Assembly (NCBI RefSeq): GCF_009848495.1
Contig: NZ_WWEP01000005.1
Coordinates: 1 to 64,000, forward strand
DNA: 64,000 nucleotides
Direction of reading: 5' to 3'
Source of the DNA: Flavobacterium sp. MK4S-17
Lineage (GTDB): Bacteria; Bacteroidota; Bacteroidia; Flavobacteriales; Flavobacteriaceae
Positions 50,017 through 59,437 of this stretch are shown piece after piece; the stretch's first letter is position 1; each line of letters begins with the position of its first letter. The notes beneath the pieces are model-generated. The model did not search any database, was not told the origin of the DNA, and worked only from the letters and a program-made list of their open reading frames with translations. Position numbers and translations under genes: made by a program.

Positions 50017-51522
50017 TTAATTGATGTAATTAGGATTTTGCTTCCAGTTATTGTTAGAGAATTGTATTTCTTCTATCGGTATAGGGAACAATTCATTTTT
50101 ATTGGCGGTAAACCCGGGTATTTTAGCAGCTGCCTGCCCAGTCCTTACCAAATCGAAAAAACGATGCCCTTCACCTAAAAGCTCTTTCCTGCGCTCCTCC
50201 AAAATTATATTGGTAAGTTCAGGCCCGCTTTCAACAGTTATGTTATGGCTTGTATTGCCATAAGCCCTTTCAATAACCATATTAAGGTAAAGCCTAGCCT
50301 TTGAGGCATCGCTGTAGCTATAGGCCTCAGCAGCCATAAGCATAACATCAGCCAGCCTTATTGCCCTGTAATTGTTGGGGTTGGTAAGGTTAAGGTCGCC
50401 TTGCGCCCCAGAACTGCGCTTTCTTGGAATGTATTTACGGTTAAAATAACCGGTATCTTTATAATAAGGGTCGTAGGTAGCACTGGTTTGTGCGCCCCAT
50501 TCTTGCATATCCAGTATGGTTACAGCCCTTCTTTGGTCGCCTGGCTGGTATATCTCAGCAGCCTCTTCTGTAGGGAGGTTAAAGCTGAAACCTGAACTGA
50601 ACAGAGGGCCATCATAACTTCTTGGGCCGCTGAAACCTACTGCAACATTACCTTCGCTGCATTGCAAACACTCAAACCCTGCACCTTCAACATCAGTATA
50701 TTGTATTTCAAAAACTGATTCAGGGCCGTTTTCCCCGATTTCCTCAAATAGATTGCTATATTTTGTAGCCGGGTCAGTATTAGAGTTTTTAGTAAGTGCA
50801 TAAAGCGGACTGTTAATTACATTTTCCAGCATTGGCCCTGCAAGGTTAAACTTCTCCTGGTACAGGTACACTTTACCTAAAAGTGCCTGTGCAGCCCCTT
50901 TTGTAGCCCTTCCTGTTTGTGGGGCACTCGGCGAAAGGTCTTCAATGGCCAATAAAAGGTCATTTTCTATAGACTCATAAACTTCCTCCGGGGTAGAACG
51001 CGGTATTACAAGTTCATCGCCAAGCTGAAAGCGCGCATCGCCTTTTAAAGGTATCCCGCCAAACCATTTAACAAGTTCAAAATGGTAATAAGCGCGTAGA
51101 AAGCGTGCTTCGGCAATAATCTGTGCCTTGCCTTCAAAATCTGTCTTATCTTTAAACTCCAGGATGTAGCTGGCACGGTTAACCCCTGCAAACATCCAGT
51201 TCCAAATTTTTCTTATTTCCTCATTTACCGGTGTATGGGTCATTTCATCAACCTGCTGCCAGCCGATAACATCGGTAGCCCTTTCGCCACCGGAAACAGT
51301 ATTGTCTGAAGCAATTTCACCCAGTATCACATTTACATAAGTAGATTGCAGTATGTCATAAGCACCAATAAGTGCCTTATGGTATTCCTCTTCTGAATTG
51401 AAATAGTTGTCAGATCCTATAGAATAAGGCGGCTCTTGCGGTACATAGTCATCGCCACAGGAAACAAGCCCTGTTGTAATGATGCCGAAAGCCAGTATAG
51501 CTGTAATTATTTTTCTTTTCAT
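50017..51522 (-). CDS. SusD/RagB family surface lipoprotein (PUL2)
   Basis: The 501-residue protein begins MKRKIITAILAFGIITTGLVSC with lipobox LVSC. SusD signatures are YNSEEEYHKALIGAYDILQ-like start, AEARFLRAYYHFELVKWFGGIPL, RATKGAAQALLGKVYLYQEKF, NYRAIRLADVMLMAAEAYSY and EERRKELLGEGHRFFDLVRTG, ending FPIPIEEIQ. It caps the SusC channel and binds the incoming glucan. Its start lies three bases from the susC stop codon, so translation is likely coupled. It is clearly divergent from the PUL1 SusD, so the loci are not a recent duplication. Confidence 0.96.
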   Translation of the reverse strand: MKRKIITAILAFGIITTGLVSCGDDYVPQEPPYSIGSDNYFNSEEEYHKALIGAYDILQSTYVNVILGEIASDNTVSGGERATDVIGWQQVDEMTHTPVNEEIRKIWNWMFAGVNRASYILEFKDKTDFEGKAQIIAEARFLRAYYHFELVKWFGGIPLKGDARFQLGDELVIPRSTPEEVYESIENDLLLAIEDLSPSAPQTGRATKGAAQALLGKVYLYQEKFNLAGPMLENVINSPLYALTKNSNTDPATKYSNLFEEIGENGPESVFEIQYTDVEGAGFECLQCSEGNVAVGFSGPRSYDGPLFSSGFSFNLPTEEAAEIYQPGDQRRAVTILDMQEWGAQTSATYDPYYKDTGYFNRKYIPRKRSSGAQGDLNLTNPNNYRAIRLADVMLMAAEAYSYSDASKARLYLNMVIERAYGNTSHNITVESGPELTNIILEERRKELLGEGHRFFDLVRTGQAAAKIPGFTANKNELFPIPIEEIQFSNNNWKQNPNYIN

Positions 51523-51525
51523 TTT

Positions 51526-54500
51526 TTAGAAATTTAAGTTTAAACCAAGCATGTAAGTCCTTGGGACAGGGTAAAAGCCATAGTCAATGCCCGAAGAAAG
51601 CGGAGCACCGCTCGAGGCCCCAGGGTCATAACCTTTATATTTAGTGAAAGTGTAAAGGTTATTAACGCCTACATAAAGCCTTAATTGGGTTATATACGCT
51701 TTTTTAGTAAAATCAGGATTAAAGGTATAACCTAATTGAACGTTTTGTATCCTGAAGTAGGAAGCGTCTTCCACAAAGTAATCAGAAAATACATTGTTTG
51801 CAGTAGCACCTGTAGTTACCCTCGGTATGCTGTTGCTGGTACCTTCGCCATGCCATCTGCCTAATGTATAGTTCATACGGTTTACGTCGTTTAACGTCCT
51901 CTCATAATTGCGAACCATGTCATTTCCTATAGAGGCAAACCCATAAGCAACAAAATCAAAGCCTTTATAATCAAACTGAAGGTTTATACCCATAGTTGCA
52001 TTAGGTATAGGATCACCAATTTCAGTACGGTCATCCGGCGTTATTTCACCATCGCCATTAACGTCAACAAACCTTAAATCTCCCGGCTGTGCTGCTGCGC
52101 CCACTTCAGTTTGTGAAGGATGTGCGTTAACTTCATCCATATTCTGGAAAATGCCTGCTGTTTTATAACCATAAAAGTAACCCATCGGGTGTCCTTCCTG
52201 CATCCTTGTAGGCTGCAGTTGCCCAACGCCAAAAGCACCACCGGCATAAAAACCTGTACCATTGTTAACCTCTGTAACCTCATTATGAAGGAAAGTTACA
52301 TTGTAAGAGGCCCTGAAATTAAAATCTTCACCTATCCTGTCATTATAGCTTAATGCCAGTTCAAGACCTTTATTAACCACAGTACCTGCATTTATAGTAG
52401 GGTTCTGGCCGCCCGGCCCATAAGTTCCTATAATACCGGATATTGGAATATTTGGTATTAAAAGGTCGGCACGTGTATCAATAAAGTAATCAGCATTAAG
52501 CTCTACTTTGTCGTTTAAAATCCTTAAATCAACACCAACATCAAATTTGCGGGCTTCTTCCCACCTTACATCCTTGTTTGGCAAAGTTCCTATTGCTACA
52601 CCGTTTACTAACTGGTTATCCAGCACATATGTAGCTTCGCCATTTAGCTGTCCCAGATATAAATAAGAACCTATAAGGTCATTACCCAGCACACCGTAAC
52701 TGGCCCTTAACTTGGCAAAGCTAACCGCTTTTGACTGGCCAAAGAAAGCTTCGTCCGAAACTACCCAGCCTCCCGTTACTGAAGGGAAATAGGCTACCCT
52801 GTTTGCAGGGCCAAACCTTGTAGAGGAATCACGCCTCAGCATACCGGAAAGCAGGTATTTACCCTTATAATCGTATTGTATCCGGGCAAAGTAGGACAAT
52901 CTTCTTTCATCATAATCGTAACTGCTTACCGGTTTAGCCTCACTAATGCCGTTAGCCAGTGATATATCTGCAAAATCCCATGAGTTATTAGGTACATCAA
53001 AACCCGTGGCAGTAACATTTTGTCCCCAAGTCCTGTAGGCTGTTGTACCTATGGTTGCTGTAAAATTATGCGCTTCATTAAGCGATTTTTTATAAGTAAT
53101 AAAACCATCAAATGTGTATTCATTATCATTGGTGGCACTTTCGGTAACGCTGCTTCTCTGTGTATCAAACACCTTACCGCCGTATGAAATCTGTTTATTA
53201 AACACTTTTGAGTTATAATTAGATGTGTTTACACCTATACGGCCTGTAACCGTTAGTCCTGCAATAGGCTCATAATCCAACCCGAAAGTACCGTTTAATT
53301 TCCTGAAGTTAAATCCGTTATAAGTATTGGCTATTTGTGCCAGCGGGTTTATAATTTCATTACCCAGGTTGCTGCCCGGCATAGAGGCACTACCGGTTGG
53401 TAATACAGTAAAATCGCCATTATCATCATAAGGACTGTATATTGCCGGCGTACTGATAGCATTAAATAATACCGAGCCCAATGCGTTTTCGCTTATAGTC
53501 CTCCTGTTGGTAGAAGTATAAATAAAGTTGGTATTCATTTTAAGGTTGCTGTATAAATCGGCATTAAGCCCTATACGCGCGGTACTACGTTGAAAATCGG
53601 ACTTGTTGCTGCCAACTATACCGTCCTGCTCCAGGTGAGAGCCACTTATAATATAGCTGATTTTTTCACCACCACCAGAAATTGTAAAGTCATGGTTGGT
53701 TATAGGTGCACCTTTTTCAAATACTTCATCCTGCCAGTCAGTTCCCTTACCCAAGCCGCTAACATCCGGAAAAGGAATGGCCTGCCCGCCATTTGCGTAA
53801 CTTTCATTAAGCAACAGGGCATACTCTGTAGCATTTAGCAGGGGAAGCTTTCTTGTGGTTTCCTGGAAACCCATATAAGTATTATAGGCAAAAGATGTTT
53901 TTGTATTTCTTTTTCCCTGTTTGGTGGTAACAAGGATAACACCGTTACCTGCCCTTGTACCATATATTGCTGCCTGTGCATCTTTAAGTACAGTTATACT
54001 TTCCACATCATTAAAGTTAAGGTCGCTTAAACTGCCAATATAACCATCAATAATAACTAACGGGCTGCTGTCTCCGTTTGTGGCTATACCCCTTATCCTT
54101 ATATCAAGCCCCGCACCCGGCGAGCCTGATTGTGTGGTTACATTTACACCTGATACTGTTCCCTGTAAAGCCTGCTCTACTTTTACAGGCCTTAAATTTT
54201 GTAAAGTTTCACTATTTACTACACTTACCGCACCCGTTACTTCTCTCCTGCGTTGTGTACCGTAGCCTATAACTACAACTTCATCCAGCGTTTGTGCATT
54301 TTCCTGTAATGAAATTGTAATGTTTTCGTTAGCCGTTACTGTACGTTCCTGATTGTTAAACCCGATAAAACTAAATACCAGTGTTGAGCCTGAAGGTACC
54401 GAAATGGAAAAATTACCATCTATATCGGTAACTGTGCCTAACGAAGAATTTTTTACAGCCACATTTACACCCGGCATAGGCAAGCCGGTGGCTGCTTCAT

Positions 54501-54585
54501 TTACCATACCTGTAATTTCAACTTCCTGCGCGAAGCAAAAGGCTGAAAGAAAGATGAAGGTAATTAAGAATAGTTTTGACTTCAT
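51526..54585 (-). CDS. SusC/RagA family TonB-dependent outer-membrane transporter (PUL2)
   Basis: The 1019-residue protein has a signal peptide (MKSKLFLITFIFLSAFCFAQ), a carboxypeptidase-regulatory-like domain (about 22-100; ITGMVNEAATGLPMPGVNVAVKNS and GTVTDIDGNFSISV), a TonB-box-like DEVVVIGYGTQRR, the plug with GAVSVVNSETLQNLRPVKVEQALQGTVSGVNV, IRIRG and LVIIDGYIG, and a barrel ending in TYMLGLNLNF. This is the full SusC plan, in contrast to the PUL1 SusC, which has no N-terminal domain. It should import laminarin-derived oligosaccharides into the periplasm. It is the first gene of the PUL2 operon, 245 bases downstream of the regulator stop codon. Confidence 0.97.
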   Translation of the reverse strand: MKSKLFLITFIFLSAFCFAQEVEITGMVNEAATGLPMPGVNVAVKNSSLGTVTDIDGNFSISVPSGSTLVFSFIGFNNQERTVTANENITISLQENAQTLDEVVVIGYGTQRRREVTGAVSVVNSETLQNLRPVKVEQALQGTVSGVNVTTQSGSPGAGLDIRIRGIATNGDSSPLVIIDGYIGSLSDLNFNDVESITVLKDAQAAIYGTRAGNGVILVTTKQGKRNTKTSFAYNTYMGFQETTRKLPLLNATEYALLLNESYANGGQAIPFPDVSGLGKGTDWQDEVFEKGAPITNHDFTISGGGEKISYIISGSHLEQDGIVGSNKSDFQRSTARIGLNADLYSNLKMNTNFIYTSTNRRTISENALGSVLFNAISTPAIYSPYDDNGDFTVLPTGSASMPGSNLGNEIINPLAQIANTYNGFNFRKLNGTFGLDYEPIAGLTVTGRIGVNTSNYNSKVFNKQISYGGKVFDTQRSSVTESATNDNEYTFDGFITYKKSLNEAHNFTATIGTTAYRTWGQNVTATGFDVPNNSWDFADISLANGISEAKPVSSYDYDERRLSYFARIQYDYKGKYLLSGMLRRDSSTRFGPANRVAYFPSVTGGWVVSDEAFFGQSKAVSFAKLRASYGVLGNDLIGSYLYLGQLNGEATYVLDNQLVNGVAIGTLPNKDVRWEEARKFDVGVDLRILNDKVELNADYFIDTRADLLIPNIPISGIIGTYGPGGQNPTINAGTVVNKGLELALSYNDRIGEDFNFRASYNVTFLHNEVTEVNNGTGFYAGGAFGVGQLQPTRMQEGHPMGYFYGYKTAGIFQNMDEVNAHPSQTEVGAAAQPGDLRFVDVNGDGEITPDDRTEIGDPIPNATMGINLQFDYKGFDFVAYGFASIGNDMVRNYERTLNDVNRMNYTLGRWHGEGTSNSIPRVTTGATANNVFSDYFVEDASYFRIQNVQLGYTFNPDFTKKAYITQLRLYVGVNNLYTFTKYKGYDPGASSGAPLSSGIDYGFYPVPRTYMLGLNLNF

Positions 54586-54785
54586 ATAAAATTGTTTTTT
54601 GTGATAATCTAAAATTAAGAGGTCTTTTTTTACATTAAATAAAAATAGCCTTTACAAAAAATATACATTCCTTATTTTTTTAAGCCAATTCAGTTTACTT
54701 TTGTTCAACAGCCAGTGTTAACAGTTATTTAAGAGAAATAACAAGGGTGTTAAAATATTTACGAAAACCTTGTAAATACAGTGAA

Positions 54786-54828
54786 TGTTGAGGTGATGTT
54801 GAGGTGAATTACCTTTTTGATGAGGTGA
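54786..54828. promoter_or_regulatory. Candidate operator: three 11-bp repeats upstream of susC (PUL2)
   Basis: TGTTGAGGTGA occurs at 54786-54796 and 54797-54807, exactly one period of 11 apart, and TGATGAGGTGA (one mismatch) at 54818-54828. They lie just after the regulator stop codon and about 200 bases before susC. On the susC coding strand they contain ACATCA then ACATTC, 11 bases apart, which matches the core found upstream of the PUL1 susC. Confidence 0.6.
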
Positions 54829-54830
54829 TT

Positions 54831-57632
54831 TTATATGGATAAAATGTATTCAACAAGGCCGCTTTCATGCGGTAAATCCATTTTTTTGCGCAAACGATAT
54901 CGTTTTATTTCTACACTGCGGACTGAAATATTCAGCAGGGGAGCAATTTCTTTTGAAGATAAATTAAGCCGTAAGTAGGCACACAATCTTAAATCATTTG
55001 GAGTTAAGGAAGGGTGTGCATTTTTAACTTTTTTGAGGAAATCTTTATCAGCATTATTAAATGCTTCTTTAAACATATCCCAAGTATCATCCTCATTAAT
55101 ATTTTTATTAATGGTTGTAATAACTGATTTTATGCTCCTGTCAGTATTTTCATTATTCTTTTTCAAGTCGTCCTTAATCATGGAAAGTAATTCATTCTTC
55201 TTTATAAGATTCATTGTAGAAACTGCCAGTTCCCTATTTTTATTTTCAAATTCCTGCTGCAGTTTTTCATTTTTAATCTTCATCAGTTCCTGCTCATTTT
55301 CCAGCTCTTTTATTTCCAGCAGCCTATTGTTTTCCTCAATTAATTTTTCTTCCTGTTTTTTATAATGCTGCTTGTAAGCCCTGTTTATAAAGTAAGCAGC
55401 TATAAGAGCCAGTATAAAATATATTATTACAGCTGTGTTAGTAGCATACCACGGCTTGAGTATAGTAAAGGTATATTGTACTGTATTTAAGGATAAAGAA
55501 TCACCTATTTTAGCGCGAACTTTAAAAGTGTAATCGCCCGGCGGTAAATTTTTAAAGTTGATAAAAGGCTTACTGCTCCATTCGCTCCATTCGTCCTGCA
55601 TGCCCTTTAACAGATACTGAAATTCTGCATTTACATATTTGTTGTATTCCGGGACTGTATAAGAAAACGTTAAGTTATTTTCCCGGTATTTAAAACTGCT
55701 GCTGCCTGATAGCGGCTGTAGAATAGTATTTTGGTTTAATTGGTTTGTAGCAACACCGGTTACTGTTATATTGTAATCATTAAAATTCAATTCACTGTTG
55801 TCCATTATATAATAGCCGTCTGTAGTGCCTATTAAATAAGTGTTGGCAGTAATCTGGGTTATATTTTCATACCCAAGCATGGAGTTGGTTAATGATGAGG
55901 GTATGGGAATAATATTATGTTTTAATTCAGGATTAAGTTTTCCCGATGAAAAATAATTTATATAGTTTTTTGTAAAAAACCATAACCTACCTGATTTATC
56001 TGTAGTAAGTTTTCCCGATGTATATTCATCCTTTACAAATGCTTTTGATAATTCTTCCTCTTTTGTAAATAGTTTGGTTTTACTGTCAAGTTTGAAAAAG
56101 CCATCTTTAGAAGCATAATAAATTGTACCGTTAAATTTGCCAAGGCTGGCATTTTTACCTTTGGCCGGGCTATTATAAGCAGCCCATTCCAGCGCTTTAC
56201 GGAAACCTGTATCAGGCTTTACCCTGAATATACCTTTATATTCGTGGCTTATGTAGATAGTATTATCATCTGCAATTTCAAAATAGCGGCTGGAATAGTC
56301 AAAACCTTTTATTTTATTGCGGAATTTCCAGTTTCCATTCTTTTTTTCCAATACAGATAATCCATAATAATTGCCCTGTATGAGCAGATTTGGTTCAGTT
56401 GGGTGCCTTTCAAATTTCCAGGTTCCTGAAGCTGAAAATATATGTGTTGCGCTGCTGCCATTAATTATATATGTACCTGAATCGTGCCCGCAAAAAATAG
56501 TACCATCATATTCATACAGCGACCAAACCTGCCCTTTAGTACCCGATACAAATTTAAATTCTTCATTAGAGTTATAGGTTTTATATAACAATCCCTGGTT
56601 CGTTCCTACATACAGTATATTATTGTGTAACATGGAGGTATAAACGGTACCTAAATAACCCGTATCATCCACAAAACTCCTTATAGCTGATTGCAGGTTT
56701 ATACAGTTTATACCATTGTCAAGGCCAATCCATAAATTTTTATCATGGTCTTCAAATAAAGATAAAGCCGTGTTATTGCTTAACCCCTTATTCTGGGTAA
56801 TATGATAACGTATTTTTCCCTCAGCCGATAAAATAAATACCCCGTTAGAAACCGTACCCAATGCCATGCTGCCATCATTTAACAGGCAACTGCTGTATAT
56901 ACTGCTCAATTTTAACTCGCTATCGGCTTCTGTTGGCCATTTGGTTACAGTGTTGTCATTTAATTCAAGCAACCCGTTAAACTGTGTTTGTATTAAAAGG
57001 CTTTCGCCTTTTTTATAAATATTCACAATTTTATTTTCTACCAGTAAAGGGCTGTTGTTTACAATTTTACTTTTACCATTTTCAATCTCAAAAAGACCTG
57101 TGCCAAAGGTTTGGTATAAAATAGAACTGCCTGCTATAAATACCTTGTTTACGCCTGTTTCAGGTTTAAGTATATTGAACTTTTCCGTTTTTGTATTGTA
57201 AACAAATATCTGGCTTAATGACTGAAATATAATCCACTGGTCATACTCTGCAATATTCCAAAACTGTTCATCATCAAGTATTTTATCCTTTATTTTACTG
57301 CTGATGGAGTAATATTTTAAAACCCCGTTTATATCACGTTCCCAATAGCCAAACTCCATATAGCAGCCGGTATATATACGTTCGCCTATAACTTTTACCG
57401 ACCTTATAATTGTTTCATTAGGCGAAGGGTATAATGTCCACGCTGTGCCATTATATTCCAGCAAACCCTCATTGTTTGCAAAATAAAGGTACTGCAATGC
57501 ATCTTGTGTTATCATCCAGTTTTGGTTGCCCGCACTGTAAGTCCCTGTGTTGAATTTAAGGATAGGGGGTAGTTCCTGCGAAATACAAAAGCAGTTTATA
57601 AATAAAAACAGTGAAATCAATTTTCTGTTCAA
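54831..57632 (-). CDS. Membrane-spanning propeller/Y_Y_Y/LuxR-type regulator of PUL2
   Basis: The 933-residue protein is a paralogue of the PUL1 regulator with the same domain order: signal or anchor (MNRKLISLFLFINCFC), propeller region (about 20-630; DALQYLYFANNEGLLEYNG and LWIGLDNGINCINLQS), Y_Y_Y domain with LPPGDYTFKVRAKIGDS (about 640-720), one membrane segment (about 727-748), coiled coil, and C-terminal LuxR-type helix-turn-helix (about 870-933; LNLSSKEIAPLLNISVRSVEIKRYRLRKKM). There is no kinase or receiver domain. It probably senses laminari-oligosaccharides in the periplasm and activates susC. The operon lies downstream on the same strand, with candidate sites in between. Confidence 0.92.
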   Translation of the reverse strand: MNRKLISLFLFINCFCISQELPPILKFNTGTYSAGNQNWMITQDALQYLYFANNEGLLEYNGTAWTLYPSPNETIIRSVKVIGERIYTGCYMEFGYWERDINGVLKYYSISSKIKDKILDDEQFWNIAEYDQWIIFQSLSQIFVYNTKTEKFNILKPETGVNKVFIAGSSILYQTFGTGLFEIENGKSKIVNNSPLLVENKIVNIYKKGESLLIQTQFNGLLELNDNTVTKWPTEADSELKLSSIYSSCLLNDGSMALGTVSNGVFILSAEGKIRYHITQNKGLSNNTALSLFEDHDKNLWIGLDNGINCINLQSAIRSFVDDTGYLGTVYTSMLHNNILYVGTNQGLLYKTYNSNEEFKFVSGTKGQVWSLYEYDGTIFCGHDSGTYIINGSSATHIFSASGTWKFERHPTEPNLLIQGNYYGLSVLEKKNGNWKFRNKIKGFDYSSRYFEIADDNTIYISHEYKGIFRVKPDTGFRKALEWAAYNSPAKGKNASLGKFNGTIYYASKDGFFKLDSKTKLFTKEEELSKAFVKDEYTSGKLTTDKSGRLWFFTKNYINYFSSGKLNPELKHNIIPIPSSLTNSMLGYENITQITANTYLIGTTDGYYIMDNSELNFNDYNITVTGVATNQLNQNTILQPLSGSSSFKYRENNLTFSYTVPEYNKYVNAEFQYLLKGMQDEWSEWSSKPFINFKNLPPGDYTFKVRAKIGDSLSLNTVQYTFTILKPWYATNTAVIIYFILALIAAYFINRAYKQHYKKQEEKLIEENNRLLEIKELENEQELMKIKNEKLQQEFENKNRELAVSTMNLIKKNELLSMIKDDLKKNNENTDRSIKSVITTINKNINEDDTWDMFKEAFNNADKDFLKKVKNAHPSLTPNDLRLCAYLRLNLSSKEIAPLLNISVRSVEIKRYRLRKKMDLPHESGLVEYILSI

Positions 57633-57779
57633 AGCGCTATAAAATTTATCAGGATACGAATATACAATATGTGTTTATTTATGTTACAGCAACAAAATCC
57701 TAATTTATAATATTCTGCACAATTTGTTATAAGTTGGCTATATATAAACTAAACAAAATTCCATCTCATCTGTTTTTTC

Positions 57780-57787
57780 TATTTTTG
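57780..57787 (+). promoter_or_regulatory. Predicted -7 element of the receiver-PAS-kinase gene
   Basis: TATTTTTG matches TAnnTTTG and ends one base before an ATG (57789). Transcription from it would start past that ATG, so ATG 57852 is the better start. Confidence 0.5.
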
Positions 57788-57851
57788 GATGTTTAACCAT
57801 GTGATATTTAATTTAAGACAAAAAAGGTTTACGTCAAAAAAGCTGCTCTTT

Positions 57852-59414
57852 ATGATATTAATTGTTGATGATATTAAACCTAACATTGTAGCACTTAAAA
57901 AAACACTTGAGATGCATGGATTGCAGGCAGATTCTGCCGACTCAGGTGAAGAAGCTTTAAAAAAAATACTTAAACAAAACTACTCCCTTATAATCCTTGA
58001 TGTCCAGATGCCGGGTATGGACGGCTTTGAAGTAGCCGAAATACTGGCCGGTAGCAACAGGACAAAAGATATTCCGGTAATATTCCTTTCGGCTGTAAAC
58101 AAGCAAAAGAAATTTATTTCAAAAGGTTATGAAACGGGAGGGGTTGATTATATAACCAAACCTGTAGACCCTGACCTGCTTATTTTAAAAGTAAAAACAT
58201 TCCTTAAGCTTTCGGAGCAAAAAACCGAACTAAAGGCAATGAGGGATGTGCTCTCCAAAGAAGTTGAAATAAGGAAGGAGGCAGAAGAAAGCCTTGCGCG
58301 CCAAATGCAGGAGTTAAAGCAGGTGCTGCAATCATTACCGCAAATAGCATTTACTATAAATACTGAAGGCAATATTGAATATGTAAATGAGCATTGGTAT
58401 AATTATTCCCACAGCCATGAAACTTTTCCTGAAATATACCCGGATGATTTCAAGGTATTTAAAAGGTGGGATTCGCACTTTAATGATGGCAGGGAGTTTA
58501 CCTGCGAACTACGGATTAAAAATGTAAGTACCGGAACGTTTCATTACTTTATGCTTAAAATAGTCCCGGTAAAACATAATGGCGAAATTTCTAAATGGGT
58601 TGGCACATTTACAGATATTCACGAACAGAAGGCAGCACACGAACTGCTGGAAAGCAAGGTGGCAGAGCGCACACAGGAGTTAACTGCAAAAAATGAGGAA
58701 CTGGAGCTTAGCAACCATGAGCTGCAGCAATTTTCGTGGGTGGTTTCGCACGATTTAAAGGAACCTATAAGGAAGATAGAGCTTTTTATTAAAATAATAA
58801 AAGAGAAATACCTTAAAGATGAAGATAAGGCTGTTGATTATGTGAACCGCACCATTAACTCTGCCGAAAGAATGCAAAGGCTGATAGCCGATTTGCTGGA
58901 ATATTCGCGCCTTTCTTCAGATGTTGAGCATGCACCTACTAACCTTAATACAGTTGTTGATGAAGTACTGGTTGACTTTGATTACCTTATTGACCAGAAA
59001 AAGGCACAAATCAGTGTAAAGGACCTTCCGGTTATTAATGGTATTGGCAGCCAGTTGAGGCAGGTTTTTCAAAATCTTGTGGGTAATTCCCTTAAATTTT
59101 CTAAAAAGGATATTGCGCCCGCTATTGAGATATATTCAGAAAAAATTGCCGAAAAGGATTTTGAAAGCCCGCAGGATAGCAACGGTAAGTTTTGCAGGAT
59201 AACAGTAAAGGATAACGGTATTGGCTTTGAAGAAAAATATCTTAATAAGATTTTCATTATATTTCAAAGCCTTAATGACAGGAAAGCTTATGAGGGCACT
59301 GGGATAGGGCTGGCAATAGCCAAAAAAATAATAGAAAAACACAATGGCCTTATAACCGCAAAAAGCAGTTTGGGCGAAGGCGCAAGCTTTATAATTATAT
59401 TGCCGCTGGCATAA
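57852..59414 (+). CDS. Receiver-PAS-histidine kinase hybrid (soluble)
   Basis: The 520-residue protein reads from MILIVDDIKPNIVALK. It has a receiver domain (about 1-120, phosphoacceptor Asp50 in LIILDVQMPGMDG, Lys103 in TKPVD), a PAS-like domain (about 155-260; QIAFTINTEGNIEYVNEHW) and a PAC-like segment, a coiled coil (about 265-290), the HisKA domain with His300 in FSWVVSHDLKEPIRK, and a HATPase domain (about 400-515; NGIGFEEK-like N/G boxes and GTGIGLAIAKKI). With no membrane segment it should be cytoplasmic. The receiver sits in front of the kinase, so it may take a signal from the large hybrid kinase encoded 23 bases downstream. Confidence 0.93.
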   Translation: MILIVDDIKPNIVALKKTLEMHGLQADSADSGEEALKKILKQNYSLIILDVQMPGMDGFEVAEILAGSNRTKDIPVIFLSAVNKQKKFISKGYETGGVDYITKPVDPDLLILKVKTFLKLSEQKTELKAMRDVLSKEVEIRKEAEESLARQMQELKQVLQSLPQIAFTINTEGNIEYVNEHWYNYSHSHETFPEIYPDDFKVFKRWDSHFNDGREFTCELRIKNVSTGTFHYFMLKIVPVKHNGEISKWVGTFTDIHEQKAAHELLESKVAERTQELTAKNEELELSNHELQQFSWVVSHDLKEPIRKIELFIKIIKEKYLKDEDKAVDYVNRTINSAERMQRLIADLLEYSRLSSDVEHAPTNLNTVVDEVLVDFDYLIDQKKAQISVKDLPVINGIGSQLRQVFQNLVGNSLKFSKKDIAPAIEIYSEKIAEKDFESPQDSNGKFCRITVKDNGIGFEEKYLNKIFIIFQSLNDRKAYEGTGIGLAIAKKIIEKHNGLITAKSSLGEGASFIIILPLA

Positions 59415-59437
59415 ATAATAATAACCAATAATTAAAC

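Noticed and set aside
20670..57632. PULs as a recently acquired genomic island
   Set aside because: No tRNA, integrase, insertion sequence or flanking direct repeat is visible, and codon use looks similar to neighbouring core genes by eye.
57789..57851. ATG start adding 21 residues to the receiver-PAS-kinase
   Set aside because: It is adjacent to a -7 element and would precede the transcript start. The receiver domain begins right at ATG 57852.
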